Origin: Strix aluco
Taxonomy: Eukaryota; Chordata; Aves; Strigiformes; Strigidae
Length of the DNA: 64,000 nt
Direction: 5' to 3'
NCBI RefSeq assembly: GCF_031877795.1
Contig: NC_133935.1
Span: 81,497,748-81,561,747 of the forward strand
Within the stretch, counting starts at the first letter, position 1. The number at the start of each line of letters is the position of its first letter. A model generated the notes under the pieces. It was not told the DNA's origin and did no database searches. It saw only the letters and a list, made by a program, of their open reading frames with translations. The position numbers and the translations under genes were made by a program. Shown here piece by piece: positions 35,642 to 46,938 of the stretch.

Positions 35642-38600
35642 GTGAGGCTGTGCCCTTCCCTTCCAGCCCCGCGTCCCTGCCTCAGGTCTCTAAGATGTCC
35701 ACCGTGCATCACATAGGAACCATCAGTCCTGCAGTCATTTTTGCTTTAAATGATTGCAGTTGGTCACAGTGCCTTTTTTTTTTTTTTAATATCCATCAGA
35801 ACAGGGAAGCGGTGAGAGGGTTGGTGGCCTTAGTTCAGACTTGAAGTAAGGGTGAAACCCTCAAGGTTCAGCCCTGGCTTTGCTAGAGGTAACAGAAATA
35901 GGCCTGGGCGACCAACTGGACCATGAAAGTCCAAGAGCTCTGGTGACCAAGTGCAGTGACTTGTGTGAGTAGGGAGCACATCAGGAGCCCCTTGAGCCAT
36001 CGGAGCCCTGCTGCTGCCCTGTATTGTTATTGCAAACAGCCACTTGCTTTCTGCTTCAGTAGCAATTCGAATTCAGATCTCCCCTAACTGGGGAGAAAAA
36101 CATCACAATTATCCATCTTAGCCCTGCAATAGCAAGATGAAAGCATTTTGCTCCCCAGTCCTTAAACAAAAGAGCCTTCATCCCTACCTATGGGGAGCTG
36201 GAATTATGTTTTTCTAAGTTTGCCAGGGAGTGTTTGTTCTCTTCCCTTGCTCCCACAATGTGCTGGGTCAGTGCCCTGAACCGTGGCTGTGAAAACAGCC
36301 CTGCAGCAGCTGTAAGGCGGGACTGGATTCACAGAAAAGCTATTGTCTGTAGAGACGCATTTGTCTCAAGACACTTGTGTATATTCCAGTCTTGAGTTTC
36401 CTTTTTATTTTTGTAAGAGGAGAGACTGAAGCTGGTGTGACTGTGTGGTTTAAGGCTCAGTTCAGCCAGGGAATTAACTGTTTGTCGTTTCGTTGGCATT
36501 TTCCTTCTGCTGAAAAAATAAACAGCTGGAGCTCTTTAGTTTGGTTCTCAATGGAGCCTGGGAGAGGAATTCCACTAAAGTCAAATATTCATGAACTAGC
36601 ACATTTAATTAAGCTTTTCAAAGGGAAGCATGGCTTAGCTGAATTACTCCTAAAACCCCTGCAGTCTGTTGGCTGCTCAGTTATAACCTGATCTCCAGCT
36701 TCCCCAGATCTTACTGCTACAAGGCAACTTTTGGGGCCAGCGGGTAAGGAATCTCCTTACTCCAGTGGCAGGGTTAGGTGAGGAGAGCATGAAAGGTAAA
36801 GCAGCTTCTCCCCATTGCAGGCACTCTGCCTTTTGGCATCAGCAATCCAAACATGCTGACTCAGCTTTTCTCTACCTCCCTTTTCATCTGTCAAACTTTA
36901 AGACTGTGTTGAAAATGATAAATTTCTGTTCTCGAAGAATGATATTGAGCTGTGTTTATTTGGCTTCCAGTTTGAGAACATTTCAAGAGTCCAGTGATGA
37001 TTTTCATGCACTTTTCAGCAAGTACAAACACTAGAAACTCAATTTAAAACAAGAGGTGAAATACTCAGTCACGTAAATTCAGGACTGATATTACCAACTG
37101 TGACAAGGACCTGAAGCAAGGCACTTCCATCTGAAGGCAGATGATAGCCCTCATTTTCTGAGGCTTTATTTATAGGGGCCTCACTGGAAGAAAATAGACA
37201 ATTGCGGCCATGAGGAAAATTAATATGTTTTTTCTAAGATATGCTGAATGATTTAGAACTGAATCTGTGAAGGTCTGAAATGACAGCTCACATCAAACTC
37301 ACTGTACCTTTAGTAAGAGCTTTGTCAGAGCAAGACTTGCAGGGAAGGTCCTATTGTATTTCTTGGTAATTGCCTCTACCTGGTCCATAAGTCCTGACTC
37401 TGGGAAGGATTTTACCAGAAGACAGCAAATCGGGTTCCAGGCCTTAAAACTCCATGGTGTTAAATTCACTTTTAATAAGTTTGGCATTGATAGAGCTTAT
37501 AAACATTTCAAAGCAAAAAAGGATCTGTTAAAAAGGTGGGGGGTGGGTTCAGTCTTCAGTAAAGTGAGGGAAATGATAATTACAGTTTTCAGGCAATGCT
37601 GACACACCACTGACAGTGAAGGGATTTTTGTTGAGCTAGAAGCCCAGAATAAAAACTTCAGAGAACAACTTCAGCATGATTATTTCCCACAACATCAGCT
37701 CTTGCAGCATACGCTGCTGCTAAACAAGGAGAAAGGATTTGAATTTGCGTAATGGGGATCTCTGTGAATATATGGCTGTCAGTGCTTGTGATCTGAACTC
37801 CCACCATTCACTAGAAGTAAAAAAGCTTGTAATTTTTTCCCTAATTTGCAATGTACTATGTTCCCCTTTCTAGCAGACTAACACCAAAAACTCCATGGAG
37901 CTGGGGAAGGTAGCCAGATCCGTTGCAGATTAGCAGGTACCTTTGAAACTCGCAGCTTGGGGGCCCAGTGCAGACCAGGAAGCTCTATATCAGCTTCTGT
38001 GTTGGCATAAATTGGCCTAAATACCTTGACTATGGAGGATGACTAAAAATCAGTAGGTAGATTCCAAGGTACACCTGGTTGAATTGAAAAACTCAGCAGA
38101 GCCCCTGCAAGGGCTAATGTTGAAGGCACTAGTCCTTTTTTGGCATACAGAAAGCTTGCTGTTACACACTGCTTGCTCTGAAATCACCCTCCTGGCTTGT
38201 AACTCGAGGACACAATTTTCTGGTGCAGTCAGTTGCACCACCAACTGAAAATTCCTGAAAATTACTTCAGCCCATACTCTCCCCTGGATTTTGGCAGTCA
38301 TACACCAGGGAGAAATTAGCCCATCTTTGGCTTTTCTACCCCAAAGAGTTTGGCGGGTGCCAAGCAAACCTGTCAAGAAGGTTAAAGCTGTAGCTTTGCA
38401 TCAGTACGTAGCACTGATATCAAATGGGGCTCAAATATGGAGATAGGAAGCAGGGAGGAGGAGTGAGTGGGAGGCAGGAGTTACCCATAGATGGATGTAA
38501 AAGGATGAATGTACCAGCAGTAGAGCACTGTTGAACTAGGCCATATTGAACTGCACGAAAAGCCAAACGGCACAGCAGGGTGTGTCCTTCTTGTATGGGT

Positions 38601-38807
38601 CGTCCCTTCCAACAGCTGTGCTCATGTGAGCAGATGAAGGTGAGATGAGGATGCTCAGGGAGGCCCTGAGATGAGAGGAGCAGCACTATTGTGGATGCTT
38701 TGCTGATGGAGAGCCTGGTTGGAGGCCACTGGCCAAGTTCAGGGGGAGCTTCCCCATAGCTGGGCCAGGAGTCTGGTAGTAGCCAGAATCCACTTGCCTT
38801 TCCCCAG
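35642..38807 (+). other. FRMD4A: FRMD4A intron
   Basis: The intron is 3.2 kb long with a GTGAGG donor and a TTCCCCAG acceptor. A poly(T) run lies near 35772-35787. No gene or mobile element is recognised. Confidence 0.9.
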
Positions 38808-39036
38808 GAGGCAGAGCTGGAGCGTCTGGAGAGGGAGTTTGCCATTCAGTCCCAGATCACGGAGGCTGCCCGGCGCCTGGCGAGTGACCCGAACGTCAGC
38901 AAAAAGCTGAAGAAACAGAGGAAGACATCCTACCTGAACGCACTGAAGAAACTGCAGGAGATCGAAAATGCCATCAATGAGTACCGCATCAAATCCGGAA
39001 AGAAGCCAACCCAGAGAGCCTCCCTGATCATAGATG
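38808..39036 (+). CDS. FRMD4A: FRMD4A exon: second helical part of the CUPID coiled coil
   Basis: This 229-nt exon encodes 76 residues and leaves one base of the next codon. It begins EAELERLEREFAIQSQITEA and continues through SKKLKKQRKTSYLNALKKLQ to KKPTQRASLIID. Two charged helical stretches (EAELERLEREFAIQ and ALKKLQEIENAINEYRIK) flank a lysine/arginine-rich segment. The pattern fits the cytohesin-binding coiled coil of FRMD4A. The basic stretch KKLKKQRK could also contact membranes or act as a localisation signal, by inference only. Confidence 0.97.
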
Positions 39037-40267
39037 GTAAGTGGGACTTAGCACCCACGGCATCACAGAAGGGTCTGTGGAGGGCAGGGAGCAAAATTAC
39101 TGCCCTGAGGCACAGATTTCCCTTCCCTTCTCTTCCCTCTCCCGTCTGGAGGACTCCACGCATGCTGGCAGTCAGACTGTCCTCTCCTGTACCAGTGTGC
39201 TGTCAGATGGGTGTCTGGGCTGCGTGCTGTGCATTAGGGATGTGCCGGTTCACAGCACAAGAAGCAGTGTCATGCTGTAGATTATAAAGCGTGTCAGGAA
39301 AGCAGCCTGTGACTCCTTTGTTCACCTATAAAATTGCTCTGTTAACATATCCTCCGGAGTGGTGCTGTACAAATGTAATTAATGTTAGCAGATTGGGGTG
39401 AGCTCTCTAGCTGAAAGGCATCTGCAAAATCAAAGTGGTAGCAGTGTCATTGCTGTGTTCAAAATGCTTCTTTTCTTTTTCTTTTTCTTTACAATGTAAT
39501 TCTCAGAGCACTTTATGGTTTACTGGGTTGTTGATTGGTTTTTCATGAAATCCATTAACTTTCTGCTGTGGTTCTTTCTCCCTTGCTGATTTTGCCCTTT
39601 CCCTTTGACTTGCAGAGCTTTTCTCTGTGCCTTTGTAGCAGGAACTGAGATTAGAGCTGCTGCATTTGTGACCTGGGTACAAAGTTGCACTGCAGTCAGG
39701 GATAACAGACAGCCGTGAGGACACGGGATGGGGGAGGCAGCTCAGACATGTGCATGCCAAGGACATGAGAGCTTCTCCTGCTGCTCCAGAGGATGCTCAG
39801 AAAGTGTTTCCCTGAATTACACAAAACTGGTACCTCGTATGGGCCTTTAGTTAGCAACAGGATGATCACTTTAAGAAGTGAAGATCCACTTTAAGTGGAG
39901 ATCAAACCCAGAGTCCTTAAGGTCAGAGATGTAAATCTTGCTAATGGCACCATGCCATTTTGCATCCTCTGGGGATCTCATCTCTCTGTTGTGACTCAGT
40001 CTTAATCCCCATTAACTGAAAAGAATTAGAAGCTCCTTGAAGGACAGCCTGCTAGTGAGAGACCTGGCCTGCAGCTCTGCCCTCTGAGACAGAGAGTGGG
40101 CTGAGTCAGTTGTTCATAGGAATCTTGCCTCTTGGCTGTGTGAGGAGGAAGATGTGGGTGACTGCTTAAGGCTAAGACTCAGTGGGCAAAGATCATGGTG
40201 CAGTTCAGAACTAAGTCACTGCAATTCTTTGGACGACCTGACCATCTTTATATTTCCTTCCCTTCAG
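39037..40267 (+). other. FRMD4A: FRMD4A intron
   Basis: The intron is 1.2 kb long with a GTAAGT donor and a CCCTTCAG acceptor. A pyrimidine-rich tract (TTCTTTTTCTTTTTC type) lies near 39470-39491. Nothing else is recognisable. Confidence 0.9.
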
Positions 40268-40324
40268 AAGGAAACATTGCCAGTGAAGACAGCTCCCTCT
40301 CGGATGCCCTTGTTCTCGAGGATG
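40268..40324 (+). CDS. FRMD4A: FRMD4A small symmetric exon (57 nt)
   Basis: The exon starts after CCCTTCAG, completes a glutamate codon, encodes GNIASEDSSLSDALVLED and leaves one base at a GTATGT donor. It is phase 1 on both sides and 57 nt long, so it can be included or skipped without a frame change. The sequence is acidic and serine-rich (SEDSSLSD), a likely casein-kinase-type phosphorylation patch by inference. I recall aspartate at the first position in mammals, where this copy has glutamate. Confidence 0.94.
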
Positions 40325-40805
40325 GTATGTTGGCTGCTGTATGTTCTAGAGGGCAGGAAGGAAACAGGGAGGGATGTGTGAACTTCTGATTGACACTCAA
40401 AATGGAGGAACTGTTCTGTGTAATAATCCACTCAAACATCCCAGTAGCAAAAACGCTTGGTTTCGCCTGACTCAACCTTGTAGTCAGACATCAGGCCTGG
40501 AGCAGTGAGTATTGCTGTGGTTACTGCTCTGAATTCTTTCAGAAGACAGTCCCAGAATGCCCCCTTATTTTCTCTTAAGATTTCAATTGGTTTAATGCAT
40601 CACACACTTGCTTGGCTATTCCCTCCCAGAATGGGAATATCAGCCGGTGCACTTCCAAAAGTCAGGTCTTCAGGTTGCTCCTGAATGCAACCAGGGGAAG
40701 CGGGGTAAGGAAGGAGGCTCTGAAGGTGTGATGGTGTCCCCCAGGGTTGTGCTGCCATTGGAGGTGCCACACGGCCATCACCTCTCTCCCTTCTTCTCTT
40801 CACAG
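40325..40805 (+). other. FRMD4A: FRMD4A intron
   Basis: The intron is 481 bp long with a GTATGT donor and a TTCACAG acceptor. No other feature is seen. Confidence 0.92.
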
Positions 40806-41043
40806 AGGATTCTCAGGTCACCAGCACAATATCCCCTCTGCAGTCCCCACACAAAGGACTCCCTCCCCGGCCACCCTTGCACAACAGGCCTCCTCCTCCG
40901 CAGTCACTGGAAGGCCTCCGCCAAATGCATTACCACCGCAACGACTATGACAAGTCCCCCATCAAACCCAAGATGTGGAGCGAGTCATCCTTGGATGAGC
41001 CCTATGAGAAGGTCAAGAAACGCTCCTCACACAGTCATTCCAG
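40806..41043 (+). CDS. FRMD4A: FRMD4A exon: proline-rich and phospho-site region
   Basis: This 238-nt exon encodes 78 full codons after a split glutamate codon and ends within a serine codon. It carries PHKGLPPRPPLHNRPPPPQS, a proline-rich stretch with possible SH3 or WW ligands (LPPRPP, RPPPP). It then has the conserved RQMHYHRNDYDKSPIKPKMW and SESSLDEPYEKVKKRSSHSH. The region is predicted to be disordered and to act as a docking segment. It agrees closely with FRMD4A as I remember it. Confidence 0.96.
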
Positions 41044-41475
41044 GTGAGCCAGCTATCTTGAAGCCCCATCACATAGACATCCTCTGCTTTCAGGAGGGAT
41101 GGGTGTGAGCCCTTTCAAAATTTACAAAGCCATCCCTTACCAAAAGGAGGCTTTTGGGTGTTTTGGCCCATAGGCATGTCATAAAAAGTAGGCTGCACTC
41201 ACATGACTGGTGCTTGGTATCTCAATGATATTTTAAAAAAACATTGTGAAAGGAAGGATGATGGTGGATCATCTGAGGGCTTTGATGGGGCTTCGCCTTG
41301 ACCTCTGGCTACTGCAGAAGCACAAGCTCTGGGATGCAACTCAGAGCAGCAGCTGACCCAGCTCCCGCTCACCCCCACAAGATCACAGGCACCTGCCTGA
41401 GATGTGGAAAGAGGTGTGGGAGCCCCTTCCCCCAAATTCCTGCCCGGGAACTGAAGCAGGGTGTTTGCTCCGCAG
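41044..41475 (+). other. FRMD4A: FRMD4A intron
   Basis: The intron is 432 bp long with a GTGAGC donor and a TCCGCAG acceptor. No other feature is seen. Confidence 0.92.
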
Positions 41476-41640
41476 CAGTCACAAGCGGTTCCCCAGCACT
41501 GGGAGCTGTGCCGAGGCAGGAGGGAGCAGCTCGCTGCAGAACAGCCCCATCCGGAGCCTTCCCCACTGGAACTCCCAGTCCAGCATGCCATCGACGCCGG
41601 ATCTACGGGTACGCAGTCCGCACTACGTCCACTCCACGCG
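41476..41640 (+). CDS. FRMD4A: FRMD4A exon: Ser-rich disordered tail
   Basis: This 165-nt exon completes a serine codon and encodes 54 residues, including SHKRFPSTGSCAEAGG, SLQNSPIRSLPHWNSQ and MPSTPDLRVRSPHYVHST. It ends within an arginine codon at a CG/GTAAGT donor. Repeated S-P and basic-S-x-S contexts suggest proline-directed phosphorylation and 14-3-3 docking, which is inferred. A different frame is also open across the exon and into the flanking introns, and I read that as a shadow. Confidence 0.96.
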
Positions 41641-43426
41641 GTAAGTCTTCCCCGCTCCGGTCTCACCTTGCTCACCTTGAAATAAATACTCTTTGCTTTA
41701 TCCTTCCCCCAGGATATGAATTAATTCCCATTTCAGGAAAGGGCACAAACAAGTCCTGTTCACATAAGAGGCTCATGTACTGTTGCCAGTAGGGAATCTC
41801 TCCTGAACTGAGATCCTGAAATCACTTCATATAAACATGATCCTGCCCCCCCATCGCTCCCTCAAAGTAATCAAGCTTTTCTTCCACTGGGAACTTTCAT
41901 CTCAGGACTGTTTATAGGCACTGAAAAACCCCATACAACTTTTAAAAGGGATGTGGTGCTACTGCTAAATTCTGCAGTAAATTCCTCCATGGATCCAGGT
42001 GGAGAGAACATGTTTCCTGTCTGATACAAAATGATGGGTAGCGTTAATTCTCTCTCATAGATAAAATGTTTGCACGTGTGTGATTTTATGTGGAGAGAGA
42101 GCCTGTATAAAGCAATCCACCTGAGGATCCAGGTGGCAGTGAAGTCCAGGGTTGACAGAGGAAAGAGCTGAAGCATGTAATGGAGGTGATTTGATGTGTG
42201 TGGCCCAATTTGACTCCAGTTTGCAGCAGGATTTCTACAGACCATTCAGCTTCATTGCTACTTTCCTCTTATGGCAAACTCCATGGACACTGCGGGACGC
42301 AGAGCTGAGCCAAAGCTGTGTGCTGTTAGGTATCCTGCCCTAAGGGGACGTGCTACCATCATCTAGCTTGGCATAAATCAAGAGTCATGCCAACACATCC
42401 GACTCGAGCAGAGACAACACAAGGCATTAAGGCCCTGGGTTAAGTTTGTTACAAGTTTTTGGCTGCGAGTACCTTTCAGGAGTGCAATGTTTGTTAACAC
42501 TGGAGCTGAGCTGCGTGAGAAACGAGCCTGGCACAGTGTTTGAGAAGTGGCCTTGACCGGGTAAGGGCCATTTGGGTGTTTGAAACAACCATTGCTCAGT
42601 CTGTGGCTCATTCATGAACTGCGTGCCCTGGCCTTGGCCATCTGTCATGCGGGTGTGTGACTCGTCGCGGGGTGTTCCTGCTCCTTGAACAGACGGCTCT
42701 CCAAACAGCCGGGGTGAATAGAGACCACCCAGACTCGGCCATGAATCGAGCCTTGTAAACTGCGATTCAGGGTGGTTGCCTGTCACCCGCTGACAGTCCT
42801 ACACATGCTACCCACGACTGGGCCCCAGTAAAACCTAGCTGCTTGACAGAGGGTGATCTTTTCAATGGCCAGCGGAGAAATCGCTGCATTCTGGGCTAAG
42901 TATGGGCAGTCTGTCTGTCTGTCTGGACCTGTGCAGGGCATTTATGGGCCACTTGAAGGGAATCCCACCACCTTTGAGGCTAAGGTCTTGGGATTTACAG
43001 AGCTGGAGAGAGGTGAACCTGGTAGTACAGGGACGATGCTGATCCAAACAGCTCTGCCATGGGGCTGCACATGCAAAGCCGGGGCTTGAGGTCCCCAGGT
43101 TTTGCCCTTCAGACTGGATCTTTCCTGGGGTGACAATCCTGGCAGAATTGGGCTGGGCAAGGGTTTATGTCCCACGTGGTGCTACAGCCTGAGCACCGCC
43201 ACCAAGGAGACTGGAGAGGAACAGGAATGGGACCTAATCGCCCCAAAGCCTGCAGCAGGGAAGCAGGTTGCTTTGCAGCCAGCAGCCCCTCGCAGTGCTG
43301 GAGGGGTCCAGGTTTTCAGTGCCCTCAGATTCCTTTGCCTGTGAAGCTGGCCTTGTGTCCAGAAGGGGATGGGGAGTGCTTCATCCTGTTGATTTACCAG
43401 CCTGAATTTTTTTCCTGGTACTGCAG
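41641..43426 (+). other. FRMD4A: FRMD4A intron
   Basis: The intron is 1.8 kb long with a GTAAGT donor and a TACTGCAG acceptor. A short CTGT microsatellite lies at 42909-42925. The last 260 bp happen to be open in the frame of the following exon, starting at an ATG at 43167. No mobile element is recognised. Confidence 0.9.
42909..42925. repeat. CTGT tetranucleotide microsatellite
   Basis: Four short CTGT-type units in a row form a simple repeat in an intron. It could be polymorphic in length. Confidence 0.85.
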
Positions 43427-44286
43427 GTCAGTAGACATCAGCCCAACCAGACTGCACAGCTTAGCTCAGCACTTTAGACACCGGAGCTCCAGTTTGGAGT
43501 CGCAAGGCAAACTCCTCGGCTCAGAAAATGAGACAGGGAGCCCTGATTTCTACACCCCAAGGACTCGTAGCAGTAACGGCTCTGACCCCATGGACGACTG
43601 CTCTTCGTGCACCAGCCATTCTAGCTCTGAACACTACTACCCCGCTCAGATGAACCCCAACTACTCCACCCTGGCAGAGGACTCCCCATCGAAAGCCAGA
43701 GAGCGGCAGAGGCAAAGGCACAAATCGGCAGGCAACCTGGTCTCTTCCAATTCAGGGAGTATGCCCAACCTGGCTGCGAGGAACGGGACGGGACACCACC
43801 GCGTCTACCTGCACAGCCAGAGCCAGCCCTCCTCCCAGTACAGGATCAAAGAGTATCCCCTGTACATCGAGGGCAGCTCCACACCCGTGGTGGTGCGGAG
43901 CCTGGAGAACGACCAGGAGGGACACTACAGCGTGAAAGCACAATTCAAAACCTCCAACTCCTACACAGCAGGGGGGATGTTTAAGGAGAACTGGCATGGG
44001 GATGAAGTGGACTCCGTCAGGCTCACCCCCTCCCGCTCCCAAATCATAAGGACTCCATCTCTGGGCAGGGAAGGCCACGAGAAAGGCTCGGGTAGGACTG
44101 CCGTGTCGGATGAGCTGCGGCTCTGGTACCAGCGGTCCACGGCCTCCCACAAGGAGCACAGCCGCCTCTCGCACACGAGCTCCACTTCCTCGGACAGCAG
44201 CTCCCAGTACAGCACATCTTCGCAAAGCACCTTTGTGGCGCACAGCCGGGTCACGAGAATGCCTCAGATGTGTAAAGCAACATCAG
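43427..44286 (+). CDS. FRMD4A: FRMD4A large tail exon
   Basis: This is the longest exon at 860 nt, with 286 full codons. It begins RSVDISPTRLHSLAQHFRHR and contains PDFYTPRTRSSNGSDPMDDC, EHYYPAQMNPNYSTLAEDSP, SSQYRIKEYPLYIEG, LTPSRSQIIRTPSLGREG and VSDELRLWYQRSTASHKEHS. It ends VTRMPQMCKATS in phase 1. It encodes most of the disordered Ser/Pro/Tyr-rich tail, a region of FRMD4A thought to carry partner-binding sites including those for PAR3. The segment between SMPNLAAR and VYLHSQSQ is short (NGTGHHR), where I recall a Gly/Ala-rich expansion in mammals. The flanking introns are partly open in the same frame. The acceptor is TACTGCAG and the donor is TCAG/GTGAGA. Confidence 0.97.
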
Positions 44287-46841
44287 GTGAGAGCTGGGCC
44301 TGGGCAAAGGGGCGGGAGGGACGGGGGCTTCACGCAGCTCAGATTTATGCCAGGCGTTACACCCGGCTGGAGAGCAGTGCCAGACCGTAGCACGTTATCT
44401 GGCCTTCCCATACTGCTCACCGAGCCTGGAGGTGTGACACTGCAGGGCAAGCCTCGTCCGAGACACTCATGCGGTGAGAATTTTTTCAATGGAAATTTTC
44501 ACTTCGCAATGATGGGCTCAAAAGACAGGGAGGGACCGAAGCCCTGTTGTTGCCAGGTCTTTCCTCAGACTGCAGTTGTGTTTTGGGTAGTGGCACTAGG
44601 GGCTGAACGTGGAGAAACCATGGCAGGGGGGTGTCACTCTTAGTAATCACAGCGAGGGGAGCGATGAAGCAAGCACAGACTAGGAGAATGCGTGTCAGTG
44701 AAACACCAAAAGCATGAGAAAGGTTAAGTGTGGAGCATCCCAGCCCCTCCAGCCCCCACCCCCCCCAAGAATGTTTGAGCGATGACATCTTTGTGCACTG
44801 CTGAGACTTGGTTTTCCCATGCACCTCCAGTAGCTCTGCTGATAATATCCTGAAATTCAGAGCACTTAAGTTTGAGCAATATTATGCCTCTCTGTCATGT
44901 ACAGAGCTTTGCGCTCCTCTGTGCTGTTAATATTAAATGGTAAGAAAACAGTCAAATTCATTAAACTGAGGCCACTGTGTCTTATGAGGCAGTCCAAGGT
45001 TAAACATTTACTGGCCATCAGTCACTGCTGGACAAGCCAGTTTGGATAGATCAAGGACTTGCTAAAAATCTGAATCCAGCCCCACGTGGACGGGATTGGT
45101 GGTTAATCAGAGTTTGCACCGTGCCCATCCCCAGCCTCCCACATGCCTCAGCCTTGGCATGGGAGACACCATTACTCCAGCCTGGCTCGCCGCAGGCCCT
45201 CGCGTCCTCCCAGAGCAGCCTGGTGCATCGTCCACCCGTGCTGCCTGTTGGCCTCCTGCCATCCCAGCATGGTGCCCAGTCCATGGTGCCCACCACGCAG
45301 ACATCAGTGGGGCTCTGTACTCGCTGCTGACTCTAGCGGGGAGTCAGAGAGGCGGTTTGACACCAGGCTCCTTGTGGGCCACCATCAGCTACCCAAGAAA
45401 AGGCTGATTTATGTGCAATGCCAACGCTCGTAGGAGGCCCAGATGTGGACCAAGACACAGTCAAGTAGCTGCTGGAACCGTCCTGTGTCTCCATATGCAA
45501 ATCTGTCTTCCCCCCTTTGATTAATGGGCATTTCTGTTCCACCCAGCAACAGAAAATGCTTGAACACTGGAAAGGTTTGCCTTGCTTAGTTTTAGAAACT
45601 GTACTAGTTCAGTTAGGTAATTTAGAAAGGAAAATGGTGGGATTGGGGGGAGAGCACATAAAAACTGCTGTCAATCGGTCCGTTCCCCCACCCAGCTGGG
45701 TCTTTAAATCTAAATATGATATCTGGGCAGCACAGTGGCAAGTGTGCTCAGTAATCACAGCTTGTCGTGACCACTTGGCAGCACAGATTGGTTTTGCGTT
45801 CAGAGTCAGCTCCCAATTACAGCTGTGGGAAAATACTGACCTCGGGGGCTGTCGACTCCAAGGAGTAGATTAAAATTTGTTTTTCTCTTCAGGTGTCATT
45901 TTGGCAGCAGCTAAAGAATTTAGCAGCACAGAAGGGGATGTCAGGTAGAAATATCCATCATTTTAGCTGATTAGCCCCAGCTGATAGGTCCGTTGGACTT
46001 CACACTGTCCTTCAAAGAGGATCATACTTCTAGGCGTGTACTAAATTTGAAGGGTCAACGCTGTCTGGACTTGAGCAGGAAGAAAGGACTGATCTCCTAG
46101 GTGGATTTCTTAGCTAGACTCTCACTGGGGAGACTCCTGTGAGAACCACTGCCAGTGGTACATTTTTAGTTCAGCTTGCTTCTACCTTCATTGAAGCAAG
46201 ATAAACCTTCCCCATGTCCCATAGTAGTAGGGTCAGCAAAGCCCAGCTTCAGTTTATTACAGATGCACAGAGAAAGGTAGTTGTAGCCTTTGAAATCTTC
46301 AGAGCTTTCTTCCTCCTTTGCACATGAAGCAGGGTACTTGTCCAGCTTCTCGCCAGTGCCAGCCCTGGCTCCCAGGGACACAGAGCCTCTCCCACTGCCC
46401 CTGGAAGCAGGAGGCTGAGCCTGACAGGCTGGGCTCCTCCAGCTCAGCTCCCATGGAGATGTGCAGCTAGGCCCTGCCTCTCCAAGCAGCACCAAAACCG
46501 ATCGGCTTTCATGATGGGAGAGGTGCTGTGTTTCCTGGGCAGGCTCAGGAGAGCCAGGGTGGTTGTATTCAGCTGGAGACCGGGCTGAAACAAAGCATTC
46601 CTGCAGAGCCGAGGATGGATCCCGCCCGTGACACGCAGCAGCGTCAGCAGTAGGTTGGCTGCTCCTGTGCCACGTTCCAGCACATCCATCCAGGAAGAGG
46701 AGGAGGTCCAACTCCCAGGCTGTGTTTACTCACAGCCGGATATGTTTCTGCTGGTCTGACCAGCTGATGCTTCTGAACCACCCTGACCCGTGCGTCCTCA
46801 CCTCACCAGTTATTTTTGTCCACCCTTTGGTTGTTTTTCAG
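44287..46841 (+). other. FRMD4A: FRMD4A intron
   Basis: The intron is 2.55 kb long with a GTGAGA donor and a TTTTTCAG acceptor. No other gene or repeat is recognised. If it were retained, translation would continue about 34 codons and stop at 44388. Confidence 0.9.
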
Positions 46842-46938
46842 CTGCCTTACCTCACAGCCAGAGGAGCTCAACACCATCAAGTGAACTAGCAGCCACACCA
46901 CCGGGCAGCCCCCACCACATTCTCGCATGGCAGACTGG
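46842..46938 (+). CDS. FRMD4A: FRMD4A exon before the C-terminal switch
   Basis: This 97-nt exon completes an alanine codon, encodes ALPHSQRSSTPSSELAATPP and GSPHHILAWQT, and leaves GG at a GTGAGT donor. It is the last exon shared by the two C-terminal forms. Its phase-2 end fits both downstream exons, at 48777 and 50873. The sequence is close to remembered FRMD4A, which has HHILTWQTG where this copy has HHILAWQTG. Confidence 0.96.

Noticed and set aside
41298-41792. Plus-strand frame of 164 codons overlapping the 41476 exon
   Set aside because: It is in a different frame from the conserved FRMD4A exon and is a shadow of it.
46166-46711. Minus-strand frame of 181 codons
   Set aside because: There is no recognisable protein family and no supporting splice sites. 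It lies in the intron before the 46842 exon.
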